45,873 nucleotides of DNA from an uncultured Blautia sp. (GTDB lineage Bacteria > Bacillota > Clostridia > Lachnospirales > Lachnospiraceae), in contig UQCM01000018.1 of NCBI GenBank assembly GCA_900539525.1, positions 1 through 45,873 on the forward strand. Reading direction: 5' to 3'. The notes beneath the pieces are model-generated. The model did not search any database, was not told the origin of the DNA, and saw only the letters and a program-made list of their open reading frames with translations. Shown here in pieces: positions 17,061-25,331 of the stretch. Positions within the stretch are counted from its first letter, which is position 1. Every line of letters begins with the position of its first letter. Made by a program: the position numbers and the translations under genes.

Positions 17061-17290
17061 ACAAAGACAGCGAGAAAGACAGTACATGTATCTCAAAGGC
17101 ACAGCGAGCCGGGGAGGGTGGAAGCCCGGTGCGAGTAGGGTAGATGGAAGATCACTTTTGAGTCTCGGGCTGAAGGAAAGTAGGCTTTGACGGTTCTCCC
17201 CCGTTACCGGGAGCGCGTATGATGGTATGTGTAAGAGGTGGTTGCGTAAGCATGGCTTTCGTCCTGTTACAGGGGCGGGAGCTTTTTTAT
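17059..17290 (+). promoter_or_regulatory. T-box riboswitch for tRNA-Ile
   Basis: The leader has stem I with AGCGAG and the apical loop GGTGGAA (17117-17123, the GGUGNRA consensus). On the returning strand ATC (17151-17153) is followed by A and fits an isoleucine specifier. The T-box sequence AGAGGTGGTTGCGTAAGC (about 17234-17252) contains UGGU, which can pair with the ACCA end of uncharged tRNA. The terminator, GCTTTCGTCCTG with CAGGGGCGGGAGC and a T tract (about 17254-17287), follows. Uncharged tRNA-Ile should favour the antiterminator and so expression of ileS. Confidence 0.94.
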
Positions 17291-17360
17291 TATTATCATG
17301 GGGGCACCTTTTGGCCCCAACATTATTTTTGAGTAAGAATAAAAGAGATGGAGGTATGAA

Positions 17361-20300
17361 ATGTACGAGAAAGTTTCAACGAATCTGAATTTCGTAGAGC
17401 GCGAAAAACAGACAGAAAAGTTCTGGAAAGAAAATCACATCTTTGAAAAAAGTATCGAATCCCGCAAGGACTGCGATACTTATACTTTTTACGATGGTCC
17501 GCCAACGGCGAATGGAAAGCCGCATATCGGCCATGTGCTGACCCGTGTCATCAAGGATATGATTCCGAGATACCAGACCATGAAGGGAAAGATGGTACCG
17601 AGAAAGGCAGGCTGGGATACCCACGGACTTCCGGTAGAGCTGGAGGTGGAGAAGCTTCTGGGTCTTGACGGAAAGGAGCAGATCGAGGAGTACGGTCTCG
17701 TTCCGTTTATTGATAAATGTAAGGAAAGCGTATGGAAATACAAGGGCATGTGGGAGGATTTCTCAGGAACCGTAGGCTTCTGGGCAGACATGGACAACCC
17801 GTATGTCACATACCACGATGACTATATCGAGTCGGAATGGTGGGCACTGAAGCAGATCTGGGACAAGGGGCTGCTGTACAAGGGATTCAAGGTCGTTCCC
17901 TACTGTCCGCGCTGCGGTACACCGCTTTCTTCCCAGGAGGTAGCCCAGGGCTACAAGGATGTAAAGGAGCGTTCCGCGATCGTCCGCTTCAAGGTGAAGG
18001 ATGAGGATGCCTACATCCTTGCATGGACCACCACACCGTGGACACTGCCCTCGAACCTGGCACTCTGCGTGAATCCGCAGGAGGAATATGTCAAGGTACA
18101 GATGAAAGAGGACGGACGCGTTTACTATATGGCACACGCTCTCAGTGACAAGGTTCTGGGCGAGGGTGCTTATGACGTTCTGGAGACTTATGTGGGCAAG
18201 GACCTGGAATATAAGGAATATGAGCCTCTGTATACCTGCGCCGCAGACCGTGCAGAGAAACAGCACAAGAAAGCATTTTATGTGGTATGTGATACCTATG
18301 TAACGCTGACAGACGGTACCGGAATCGTACACATTGCTCCCGCCTTCGGTGAGGATGATGCCCAGGTGGGACGGAAATACGACCTGCCCTTTGTACAGAT
18401 GGTAGACGGAAAGGGTAATCTGACAGAGGATACGCCTTTTGGCGGTGTTTTTGTAAAGAAAGCAGATCCCCTTGTTCTGAAGGATCTGGATGAGAGAGGG
18501 CTGCTCTTCGACGCACCGAAGTTCGAGCACAGCTATCCGCACTGCTGGAGATGCGATACACCGCTGATCTACTATGCACGTGAGTCCTGGTTCATCAAGA
18601 TGACGGCTGTGAAGGACGATCTGATCCGCAATAACAATACCATCAACTGGATTCCGGAGAGCATTGGAAAGGGACGCTTCGGTGACTGGCTGGAGAATGT
18701 ACAGGACTGGGGCATCAGCCGTAACCGCTATTGGGGAACACCGCTGAATATCTGGGAGTGTGAGTGCGGTCATCAGCATTCCGTAGGAAGCCGCCAGGAG
18801 CTGTTCGAGATGAGCGGCGACGAGCGTGCGAAGACTGTGGAGCTGCACCGTCCGTATATTGACGAAATCGAGATCAAATGTCCGAAATGCGGAAAGCCGA
18901 TGCACCGTGTGCCGGAGGTGATCGACTGCTGGTTTGACTCAGGAGCCATGCCTTTCGCACAGCATCACTATCCGTTTGAAAATAAAGAGCTGTTTGAGCA
19001 GCAGTTCCCGGCTCAGTTTATCTCCGAGGCGGTGGACCAGACGAGAGGATGGTTCTATTCTCTGCTGGCAGAGTCCACCCTGCTGTTTAACAAAGCTCCC
19101 TATGAAAATGTCATCGTTCTCGGCCATGTGCAGGATGAGAACGGACAGAAGATGAGCAAATCCAAGGGAAATGCTGTTGACCCGTTTGAGGCTCTGGAGA
19201 CGTATGGAGCAGATGCGATCCGCTGGTATTTCTACATCAACAGCGCACCGTGGCTGCCGAACCGTTTCCATGGAAAGGCTGTGCAGGAGGGACAGCGTAA
19301 ATTCATGGGTACGCTGTGGAATACGTATGCATTTTTTGTACTGTATGCGAATATTGATGAATTTGACGCTACGAAGTATACACTGGACTATGACAAGCTT
19401 TCTGTCATGGATAAATGGCTGCTCTCCAAGATGAACTCCATGATCCAGACGGTGGACACGAACCTGGAGAACTACAGGATTCCGGAGACGGCAAGAGCAC
19501 TGCAGGAGTTCGTAGATGATATGAGTAACTGGTACGTGCGCCGCAGCCGTGAGCGTTTCTGGGCAAAGGGAATGGAGCAGGATAAGATCAATGCGTACAT
19601 GACGCTGTATACAGCCCTGGTCAATGTAAGTAAGGCGGCAGCGCCAATGATCCCGTTTATGACAGAGGATATCTACCGGAATCTGGTATGCAGCGTTGAC
19701 AAGACCGCGCCGGAGAGCGTACATCTGTGCGACTTCCCGACAGCAGATGTGTCACAGATCGACAAAGAGCTGGAAGCAAATATGGATGAGGTTCTGAAGG
19801 TGGTCGTTATGGGCCGTGCCTGCAGAAATGCGGCGAATATCAAGAACCGCCAGCCGATCAAAAATATGTTTGTGAAGGCACCGTTTGCACTGTCTGAGTT
19901 CTTTACGGATATCATCCGTGACGAGCTGAATACGAAAAAGGTTACCTTTACCGATGATGTGAGAGACTTTACTTCCTACAGCTTTAAGCCGCAGCTTAAG
20001 ACCGTGGGACCGAAATATGGCAAACTCCTGGGAGGCATCCGAAAAGCATTACCGGAACTGGACGGAAATGCCGCCATGGATGAACTGAAGGCAAATGGAT
20101 GTCTGAAGCTTGACATTCAGGGTGAGGAGGTTGTATTATTAGAGGACGATTTGCTTATTGACACAGCCCAGATTGCGGGTTATGAGTCCGTACAGGAGGG
20201 GGAGATCACCGTCGTGCTGGATATGAATCTGACACCGGAGCTGATCGAAGAGGGTTTTGTGCGTGAGCTGATCAGTAAAGTACAGACCATGCGTAAGGAA

Positions 20301-20501
20301 GCAGGGTTTGAAGTGACAGACAGAATAGTGATTTATACATCAGGGAACGAAAGGATCGAAGAGATCCTGGAAAAGAATGCAGAGGAGATCAAATCGGAAG
20401 TATTGTCAGATGACATCATTTCCGGTGCTGCAGAAGGCTATGTGAAGGAATGGAACATCAATGGCGAGACCGTAACAATGGGTGTTAAGAAGCAGGGCTA
20501 A
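17361..20501 (+). CDS. ileS: Isoleucyl-tRNA synthetase, long (type 2) form
   Basis: Charges tRNA-Ile with isoleucine in the cytoplasm. 1046 aa with the class I signatures PPTANGKPHIGH (HIGH at about 55-58) and KMSKS (597-601), the CP1 editing domain (AWTTTPWTLPSNLALCV) and a C-terminal tRNA-binding region. The length and the opening block (TNLNFVEREKQTEKFW) place it in the type 2, eukaryote-like branch rather than the ~930-aa form of Escherichia coli; members of that branch are known for low mupirocin sensitivity, so intrinsic tolerance is a fair inference. It is preceded by a T-box matching isoleucine, and GATGGAGG sits 7 bp before the ATG. Glycogen phosphorylase follows 62 bp later without a visible terminator. 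Confidence 0.97.
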   Translation: MYEKVSTNLNFVEREKQTEKFWKENHIFEKSIESRKDCDTYTFYDGPPTANGKPHIGHVLTRVIKDMIPRYQTMKGKMVPRKAGWDTHGLPVELEVEKLLGLDGKEQIEEYGLVPFIDKCKESVWKYKGMWEDFSGTVGFWADMDNPYVTYHDDYIESEWWALKQIWDKGLLYKGFKVVPYCPRCGTPLSSQEVAQGYKDVKERSAIVRFKVKDEDAYILAWTTTPWTLPSNLALCVNPQEEYVKVQMKEDGRVYYMAHALSDKVLGEGAYDVLETYVGKDLEYKEYEPLYTCAADRAEKQHKKAFYVVCDTYVTLTDGTGIVHIAPAFGEDDAQVGRKYDLPFVQMVDGKGNLTEDTPFGGVFVKKADPLVLKDLDERGLLFDAPKFEHSYPHCWRCDTPLIYYARESWFIKMTAVKDDLIRNNNTINWIPESIGKGRFGDWLENVQDWGISRNRYWGTPLNIWECECGHQHSVGSRQELFEMSGDERAKTVELHRPYIDEIEIKCPKCGKPMHRVPEVIDCWFDSGAMPFAQHHYPFENKELFEQQFPAQFISEAVDQTRGWFYSLLAESTLLFNKAPYENVIVLGHVQDENGQKMSKSKGNAVDPFEALETYGADAIRWYFYINSAPWLPNRFHGKAVQEGQRKFMGTLWNTYAFFVLYANIDEFDATKYTLDYDKLSVMDKWLLSKMNSMIQTVDTNLENYRIPETARALQEFVDDMSNWYVRRSRERFWAKGMEQDKINAYMTLYTALVNVSKAAAPMIPFMTEDIYRNLVCSVDKTAPESVHLCDFPTADVSQIDKELEANMDEVLKVVVMGRACRNAANIKNRQPIKNMFVKAPFALSEFFTDIIRDELNTKKVTFTDDVRDFTSYSFKPQLKTVGPKYGKLLGGIRKALPELDGNAAMDELKANGCLKLDIQGEEVVLLEDDLLIDTAQIAGYESVQEGEITVVLDMNLTPELIEEGFVRELISKVQTMRKEAGFEVTDRIVIYTSGNERIEEILEKNAEEIKSEVLSDDIISGAAEGYVKEWNINGETVTMGVKKQG

Positions 20502-20563
20502 TACAAAAGACAGATCGGGATGCGGATTGTGGGGGGAAGGCATCCAGCAGGAGGAATGAAAAA

Positions 20564-23017
20564 ATGAAGAAAAAATTCGACAAGCAGAAGTTTATTGCGG
20601 AAGTAAAGGATAACGTAAAGACCCTTTACCGCAAGACCATTGACGAAGCGACACAGCAGCAGATTTTCCAGGCTGTTTCCTATGCAGTAAAAGACACAAT
20701 TATTGACAACTGGCTGGAAACACAGGAGAAGTACGAGAAAGACGACCCGAAGATTGTTTACTATATGTCCATGGAGTTCCTGATGGGACGTGCGCTGGGC
20801 AACAACCTGATCAATCTCTGTGAGTATGATGAGGTGAAAGAGGCTCTGGAGGAGCTGGGACTGGATCTGAATGTGATCGAGGATCAGGAGCCGGATGCGG
20901 CTCTCGGAAACGGAGGTCTTGGAAGACTGGCAGCATGCTTCCTGGATTCCCTGGCTACTCTGGGATACAGTGCATACGGCTGCGGTATCCGCTACCGTTA
21001 CGGTATGTTCAAGCAGAAGATTGAAAATGGCTATCAGGTAGAGGTACCGGATAACTGGCTGAAGGATGGCAACCCGTTCGAGCTGCGCCGCCCGGAATAT
21101 GCGAAAGAAGTAAAGTTCGGCGGATATGTACAGGTAGAGTATGACCATGCGACCGGACAGAACAGGTTCGTACAGAAGGGATACCAGTCTGTGCGTGCCG
21201 TACCGTTTGATCTTCCGATCCTTGGATATGGAAACGGCATTGTCAATACCTTACGTGTATGGGATGCAGAGGCGATCAATGACTTCCAGCTGGATTCCTT
21301 TAATAAGGGCGATTATATGAAAGCGGTTGAGCAGGAGAACCTGGCAAGAAATATTGTAGAGGTACTTTATCCGGCTGACGAGCACTATGCAGGTAAAGAG
21401 CTGCGTCTGAAACAGCAGTACTTCTTTATCTCCGCAAGTGTGCAGGCAGCGATTGCAAAATATAAGAAGAATCGCAGTGACATCCGCAAATTCTACGAGA
21501 AGGCTACTTTCCAGTTAAACGATACACATCCGACAGTAGCAGTAGCAGAGCTGATGCGTATTCTCATGGATGAGGAAGGCCTTGGATGGGATGAGGCATG
21601 GGAGGTTACCACAAAGACCTGTGCTTACACGAACCATACCATTATGGCAGAGGCACTGGAAAAATGGCCGATCGAGCTCTTCTCCAGACTGCTTCCGCGT
21701 ATCTATCAGATCATCGAGGAGATCAACCGCAGATTTGTGGATGAGATCAAGGCAAAATATCCTGGAAACCAGGAGAAGATCCGTAAGATGGCGATCATCT
21801 ATGACGGACAGGTGAAGATGGCACATCTGGCAATCGCAGCAGGCTATTCCGTAAACGGTGTGGCTGCCCTTCATACAGAGATCCTGAAGAACCAGGAGCT
21901 GAAGGATTTCTATGAGATGATGCCGGAGAAATTCAACAATAAGACAAACGGTATCACACAGAGACGTTTCCTGCTCCACGGAAATCCACTGCTGGCAAAA
22001 TGGGTAACGGATCACATCGGCGACGAGTGGATCACCGATCTGTCCCAGATTTCAAAGCTGAAAGTGTATGTGGATGACAAGAAGGCGCAGCAGGAATTCA
22101 TGAATATCAAATATCAGAACAAGGTTCGCCTGGCAAAATACATCAAGGAGCACAATGGCATCGATGTAGATCCGCGTTCCATCTTTGACGTACAGGTGAA
22201 GAGACTTCATGAGTATAAACGTCAGCTGCTGAATATCCTTCATGTGATGTATCTGTATAATACCATCAAGGATCATCCGGAGATGGATTTCTATCCGAGA
22301 ACCTTTATCTTCGGTGCAAAGGCTGCTGCAGGATACCGTCGTGCAAAGCAGACCATTAAGCTGATCAACTCCGTGGCAAATGTGATCAACAACGACGCAT
22401 CCATCAAGGGTAAGCTGAAGGTTGTATTTATCGAGGATTACCGTGTATCCAATGCAGAGATGATTTTCGCGGCAGCAGATGTATCTGAGCAGATCTCGAC
22501 TGCAAGTAAAGAGGCATCCGGTACCGGTAACATGAAGTTCATGCTGAACGGCGCGCCGACCCTGGGAACCATGGACGGAGCGAACGTAGAGATCGTACAG
22601 GAGGTAGGCGAGGAGAACGCATTTATCTTCGGTCTGTCCTCTGATGAGGTCATCAACTACGAGAAGAACGGCGGCTACTATCCAATGGATTACTTCAACA
22701 ACGATCAGGACATCCGCCGCGTACTGATGCAGCTCATCAACGGTGAGTACTCCGGAAACGATACGGAAATGTTCCGTGACCTGTACAACTCACTGCTGAA
22801 CACCCAGTGCAGCGACAGAGCAGATACCTACTTTATCCTGGCTGACTTCAAGTCCTATGCAGCAGCTCAGAAGAGAGTGGAGGAAGCATACAGAGATGAA
22901 GAGAGATGGGCAAGAATGGCAATGCTGAACACCGCATGCAGCGGAAAGTTCACTTCCGACCGTACCATCCAGCAGTATGTGGATGAGATCTGGCATCTGG
23001 ATAAGGTGACACTGTAA
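20564..23017 (+). CDS. glgP: Glycogen/maltodextrin phosphorylase
   Basis: Phosphorolyses alpha-1,4-glucan ends to glucose-1-phosphate. 817 aa, the standard length, with YYMSMEFLMGRALGNNL near the N-terminus, the substrate loop GNGGLGRLAACFLDS, FQLNDTHPTVAVAEL, and the pyridoxal phosphate site EASGTGNMKFMLNG with Lys658 as the Schiff-base lysine. AGGAGGAATG stands before the ATG. With glgB and the GH13 enzyme at 7.7-11.2 kb it supplies the degradation arm of glycogen metabolism. No separate promoter is evident in the 62-bp gap after ileS, so partial co-transcription with the T-box-controlled ileS is possible. Confidence 0.97.
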   Translation: MKKKFDKQKFIAEVKDNVKTLYRKTIDEATQQQIFQAVSYAVKDTIIDNWLETQEKYEKDDPKIVYYMSMEFLMGRALGNNLINLCEYDEVKEALEELGLDLNVIEDQEPDAALGNGGLGRLAACFLDSLATLGYSAYGCGIRYRYGMFKQKIENGYQVEVPDNWLKDGNPFELRRPEYAKEVKFGGYVQVEYDHATGQNRFVQKGYQSVRAVPFDLPILGYGNGIVNTLRVWDAEAINDFQLDSFNKGDYMKAVEQENLARNIVEVLYPADEHYAGKELRLKQQYFFISASVQAAIAKYKKNRSDIRKFYEKATFQLNDTHPTVAVAELMRILMDEEGLGWDEAWEVTTKTCAYTNHTIMAEALEKWPIELFSRLLPRIYQIIEEINRRFVDEIKAKYPGNQEKIRKMAIIYDGQVKMAHLAIAAGYSVNGVAALHTEILKNQELKDFYEMMPEKFNNKTNGITQRRFLLHGNPLLAKWVTDHIGDEWITDLSQISKLKVYVDDKKAQQEFMNIKYQNKVRLAKYIKEHNGIDVDPRSIFDVQVKRLHEYKRQLLNILHVMYLYNTIKDHPEMDFYPRTFIFGAKAAAGYRRAKQTIKLINSVANVINNDASIKGKLKVVFIEDYRVSNAEMIFAAADVSEQISTASKEASGTGNMKFMLNGAPTLGTMDGANVEIVQEVGEENAFIFGLSSDEVINYEKNGGYYPMDYFNNDQDIRRVLMQLINGEYSGNDTEMFRDLYNSLLNTQCSDRADTYFILADFKSYAAAQKRVEEAYRDEERWARMAMLNTACSGKFTSDRTIQQYVDEIWHLDKVTL

Positions 23018-23093
23018 AGAAGCAGGGAATAGAATCTCTGAGTGATATGAAGAAATAGGAGATATTATCTCTGAGTAATATAAAGATGTATAA

Positions 23094-23128
23094 AAATGCC
23101 GGAACTGGTAAAGGTTCCGGCATTTCCT
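23094..23128. terminator. Bidirectional terminator between glgP and the BlaIR cluster
   Basis: A 12-bp perfect stem, AAATGCCGGAAC/GTTCCGGCATTT with loop TGGTAAA, flanked by A-rich and T-rich sequence. It serves glgP from the left and the convergent small-protein/blaR1/blaI unit from the right. Just before it (23027-23085) a ~30-bp unit containing CTCTGAGT and ATAT is repeated once. Confidence 0.88.
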
Positions 23129-23148
23129 ATATCATAAAACTCTCCAGG

Positions 23149-23209
23149 GTGGAGGGAGCAAGCTCCCAAAGGAAAATATTTATAAATCTGCATGGCTCTG
23201 AACAGTTAC
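23149..23209 (-). repeat. Dispersed repeat family D, copy 2
   Basis: Inverted copy of 16831-16887; on the minus strand it reads GTAACTGTTCAGAG ... CAGATTTATAAATATTTTCC ... GGGAGCTTGCTCCC. The GGGAGCTTGCTCCC part is itself palindromic. Confidence 0.8.
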
Positions 23210-23224
23210 AGAAAATCACAATAT

Positions 23225-23476
23225 TTAGCAGCGAATCCAATCGGTCAGCCATTTATGAAGAGTCCTGTCATAGAGACGTCGATAATACTTTCCATTGATC
23301 TGTTTATAAACCCACTGTGTCTGTGATGCCCGTGTTTCTACAGTACCATCCAGTGTGAGGGAGTTTACAGCAGACTCTGCCGTGTACATTGCCATGACGG
23401 CTGGTGTCTGTGCTGTTGACATCAGAATTCCTGTAAGACATCCGATTAATAACAGTTTTTTCTTATTCCTTTTCAT
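23225..23476 (-). CDS. Tiny secreted protein of the BlaI/BlaR1 cluster
   Basis: 83 aa from the ATG at 23476, chosen for the GAGGAGG 9 bp upstream; the frame stays open to 23503 but that part overlaps blaR1 without a ribosome binding site. Lysine-rich start, a hydrophobic core (KLLLIGCLTGILMSTAQT) and an AVMA cleavage site give a mature peptide of about 54 residues. Its C-terminal half is aromatic and basic (WVYKQINGKYYRRLYDR, then KWLTDW) and ends in a cysteine. The start codon lies within the last codons of blaR1, so translation is coupled and it should share the BlaI-controlled promoter. No family recognised. It could be a signal, a cell-wall-active peptide or the ligand of BlaR1; none is shown. 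Confidence 0.68.
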   Translation of the reverse strand: MKRNKKKLLLIGCLTGILMSTAQTPAVMAMYTAESAVNSLTLDGTVETRASQTQWVYKQINGKYYRRLYDRTLHKWLTDWIRC

Positions 23477-24593
23477 TGCTTTTTGCCTCCTCAATGTTGT
23501 CATATATTTTCACTCCTCGAAATGGTGCAGTGTCGTCTGTTGTAAACAGGAACCCCTCTCCGTTTACATATACATCATACTGTTCCCCGTTTCGTATCAG
23601 ATAGGTATTTTCTGTGCATAAGGGGATTCCATCAGGCGGGGGTGTGTCCGGTTCGAAAATGACCAGGGAAATCATCAGCATGAGGGATATGGAGACTGAA
23701 GACACCAGAGCGGCGATTCCCGGACGGTAAGAAACTCCTTTTGCGATCAGAACCATTCTCTGTTTCAGATCTTTGAAATTGTTCCTGGAAAAAGAAACGG
23801 CAAATGCCTGATTCTTTCCGGTATGTCCCGCGGCAATGTCTTTCAGACATTTCAAGTAGCTGATCTTTTCCTCCTTCTCCATCGAAGCGGTGATTTCCAT
23901 ATCGTTACTGACCTCAATCATCTGAAAGAGGAGTCTTCTTAAGTAGCTCATGGCGGGGTTCCACCAGAAGATGGAGCACAGTACATCGGCGACCACCTTC
24001 CAGAGAATATCTTTCTTCCTGTAGTGCATCAGTTCGTGCTTCAGGATGAAGCTCAGCTGTTCCTGTGAGTATATCTGATCGGCAGGGAGCAGAACAAAGG
24101 GATGATAAAGTCCCAGCAGACAGGGGGACTGGATCCCGGTTATGTATACAATGCGGATCTGCTCCATATCGGGATATCGTTCGGTAAGGCCCTGTTCTAT
24201 GCAGAGTTCTTCCACATTCTGAGCGTCCATCAGCTGGATGTACCGGTAGGTCCGGTAATACAGGAGCACTTTCTCTGTGATGCTGATGAGACTTCCCGCA
24301 CCCCATAGCAGTAACAGGATTCCATAGAGTGGAAAAGTAACAGAACCATATCCTATGGGGCAGCGGAAAAAGTCGTGGACGGATGGAAGGAGCTTTTGTA
24401 CATACAGGCTGTGTGTAATCTTCAGTTCTACCGGAAAAAACATCCGGATGGCCATCAGGAGCAAGAGCAGCTTCACACATCCGGGACCGATTCGATTGAT
24501 GACAGCATTTCTTTTCAGAATGGGGCTAAGCATCAGAATCAGGAGACTTCCAAGCACACAAGTGGTCAAAACAGATGAAAGTGTTATGTGCAT
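23463..24593 (-). CDS. BlaR1/MecR1-like M56 membrane metalloprotease
   Basis: 376 aa. Four membrane segments (about 5-25, 33-52, 80-105, 285-305) enclose a cytoplasmic zinc protease domain with HELMH (His186, Glu187, His190). In BlaR1 systems such a protease relieves repression by triggering cleavage of BlaI. The extracellular C-terminus is only about 65 residues (DTPPPDGIPLCTENTYLIRN onward) and has no penicillin-binding sensor domain (no SXXK/KTG transpeptidase fold), so the signal is probably not a beta-lactam sensed in the classical way. The gene begins 9 bp after the blaI stop codon with AGGAGAGG before the ATG. No beta-lactamase or PBP gene is adjacent. Confidence 0.9.
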   Translation of the reverse strand: MHITLSSVLTTCVLGSLLILMLSPILKRNAVINRIGPGCVKLLLLLMAIRMFFPVELKITHSLYVQKLLPSVHDFFRCPIGYGSVTFPLYGILLLLWGAGSLISITEKVLLYYRTYRYIQLMDAQNVEELCIEQGLTERYPDMEQIRIVYITGIQSPCLLGLYHPFVLLPADQIYSQEQLSFILKHELMHYRKKDILWKVVADVLCSIFWWNPAMSYLRRLLFQMIEVSNDMEITASMEKEEKISYLKCLKDIAAGHTGKNQAFAVSFSRNNFKDLKQRMVLIAKGVSYRPGIAALVSSVSISLMLMISLVIFEPDTPPPDGIPLCTENTYLIRNGEQYDVYVNGEGFLFTTDDTAPFRGVKIYDNIEEAKSNEKE

Positions 24594-24602
24594 GTGCCTC
24601 TC

Positions 24603-25025
24603 CTAATGGTCAGATTCTTCGCTTTTCAGGTGATCGATCAGAGCCTGCAGCTCATCCAGTTCCTGACGGCTGACGGGCTTGCCCGTGTCGTTCTGCAGCA
24701 GTGCTGCCATGAGTCCGTTTACGGACAGTCGTTTCTTTGGTGCAATCTTCTTTTCCAGCCGCCGGATCTCCGCACCGGCAAAAGCTTCACGTGAGATGCA
24801 GGGATGGAAGGTTCTGGCGTAGACATTGGAAACAGGTATATGATCGCTGACTTCTACCGCTGCCTTTTTAACCATCCGGTTGATGGCCTGGGTGACGGAT
24901 GCAGGACTCAGGTGATGTTCTTTCAGATTTTCTGCAATCTCCTGAATGGTCATATCTTTTTCATTGTCCCAGAGAACTCCCATGATCAACATTTCCAGTT
25001 CGGTCAATCTGGGTATTTTTTCCAT
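24603..25025 (-). CDS. BlaI/MecI/CopY family repressor
   Basis: 140 aa from the ATG at 25025 (AAAGGAGGA 6 bp upstream; the extension to 25094 runs through the leader hairpin). The N-terminal winged helix (residues 5-70, LTELEMLIMGVLWDNEKDMT) is typical; the C-terminal part is the helical dimerisation region with KKIAPKKRLSVNGLMAAL. It should repress its own promoter, where a dyad lies between the -35 and -10 boxes, together with the downstream blaR1-like and small-protein genes. Confidence 0.93.
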   Translation of the reverse strand: MEKIPRLTELEMLIMGVLWDNEKDMTIQEIAENLKEHHLSPASVTQAINRMVKKAAVEVSDHIPVSNVYARTFHPCISREAFAGAEIRRLEKKIAPKKRLSVNGLMAALLQNDTGKPVSRQELDELQALIDHLKSEESDH

Positions 25026-25080
25026 TAAATCCTCCTTTCCATAGGATGTCATCAGTGAACTGCATTCATAAACATACAGC

Positions 25081-25105
25081 AAAGCGGAATGCAAATGTCC
25101 GCTTT
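25081..25105. promoter_or_regulatory. Hairpin/operator in the blaI leader
   Basis: Perfect inverted repeat AAAGCGGA/TCCGCTTT around ATGCAAATG. The loop shares CAAATGTC-like sequence with the promoter dyad 40 bp upstream, so it may be a second BlaI site or an mRNA stem. Confidence 0.6.
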
Positions 25106-25130
25106 ATACGAGCATCCTATCTATGGATAT

Positions 25131-25159
25131 AGTATATTTGCATTGGATACAAATGTCAA
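25131..25159 (-). promoter_or_regulatory. blaI promoter with operator dyad in the spacer
   Basis: On the minus strand TTGACA (25159-25154), a 17-bp spacer and TATACT (25136-25131). The spacer is almost filled by the imperfect dyad ATTTGTAT-CCA-ATGCAAAT, similar to BlaI/MecI operators (TACA...TGTA type), which fits autorepression. Confidence 0.82.
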
Positions 25160-25179
25160 TATAAATATGATCCGCGGTA

Positions 25180-25248
25180 TCATGGGGGCAAAATGTCGGT
25201 AACTATTCACACGTCAGGCTCATTTGTCGGGCAACATCATAACATGAG
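25180..25248 (-). repeat. Repeat family A-related sequence
   Basis: On the minus strand 25235-25212 (GTTGCCCGACAAATGAGCC onward) matches 44360-44383 at 23 of 24 bases. The part near 25185-25200 (ATGGGGGCAAAATGTCGG) and the GTAACTATT at 25199-25207 are shared with other repeat borders in the window. Confidence 0.7.
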
Positions 25249-25278
25249 TTGAGAGGAGTGTCTGTGGTATGCTATAAT
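25249..25278 (+). promoter_or_regulatory. Promoter of the first Ter-locus operon
   Basis: TTGAGA (25249-25254), 18-bp spacer, and an extended -10 TGCTATAAT (TATAAT at 25273-25278). It stands 53 bp before the PRTase gene, immediately downstream of a repeat copy. Confidence 0.75.
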
Positions 25279-25331
25279 CTATCGTAACTGTTTGGAACAG
25301 GTATCAGCAGCTGATAAGGAGATCACAGAGA

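Noticed and set aside
17763..18905. 380-codon minus-strand frame inside ileS
   Set aside because: Antisense to the conserved synthetase core; no start signal and no protein-like pattern.
23463..25025. Beta-lactam resistance regulator pair
   Set aside because: BlaR1-like protein lacks a penicillin-binding sensor and no beta-lactamase or PBP gene is adjacent, so a resistance role is not supported.
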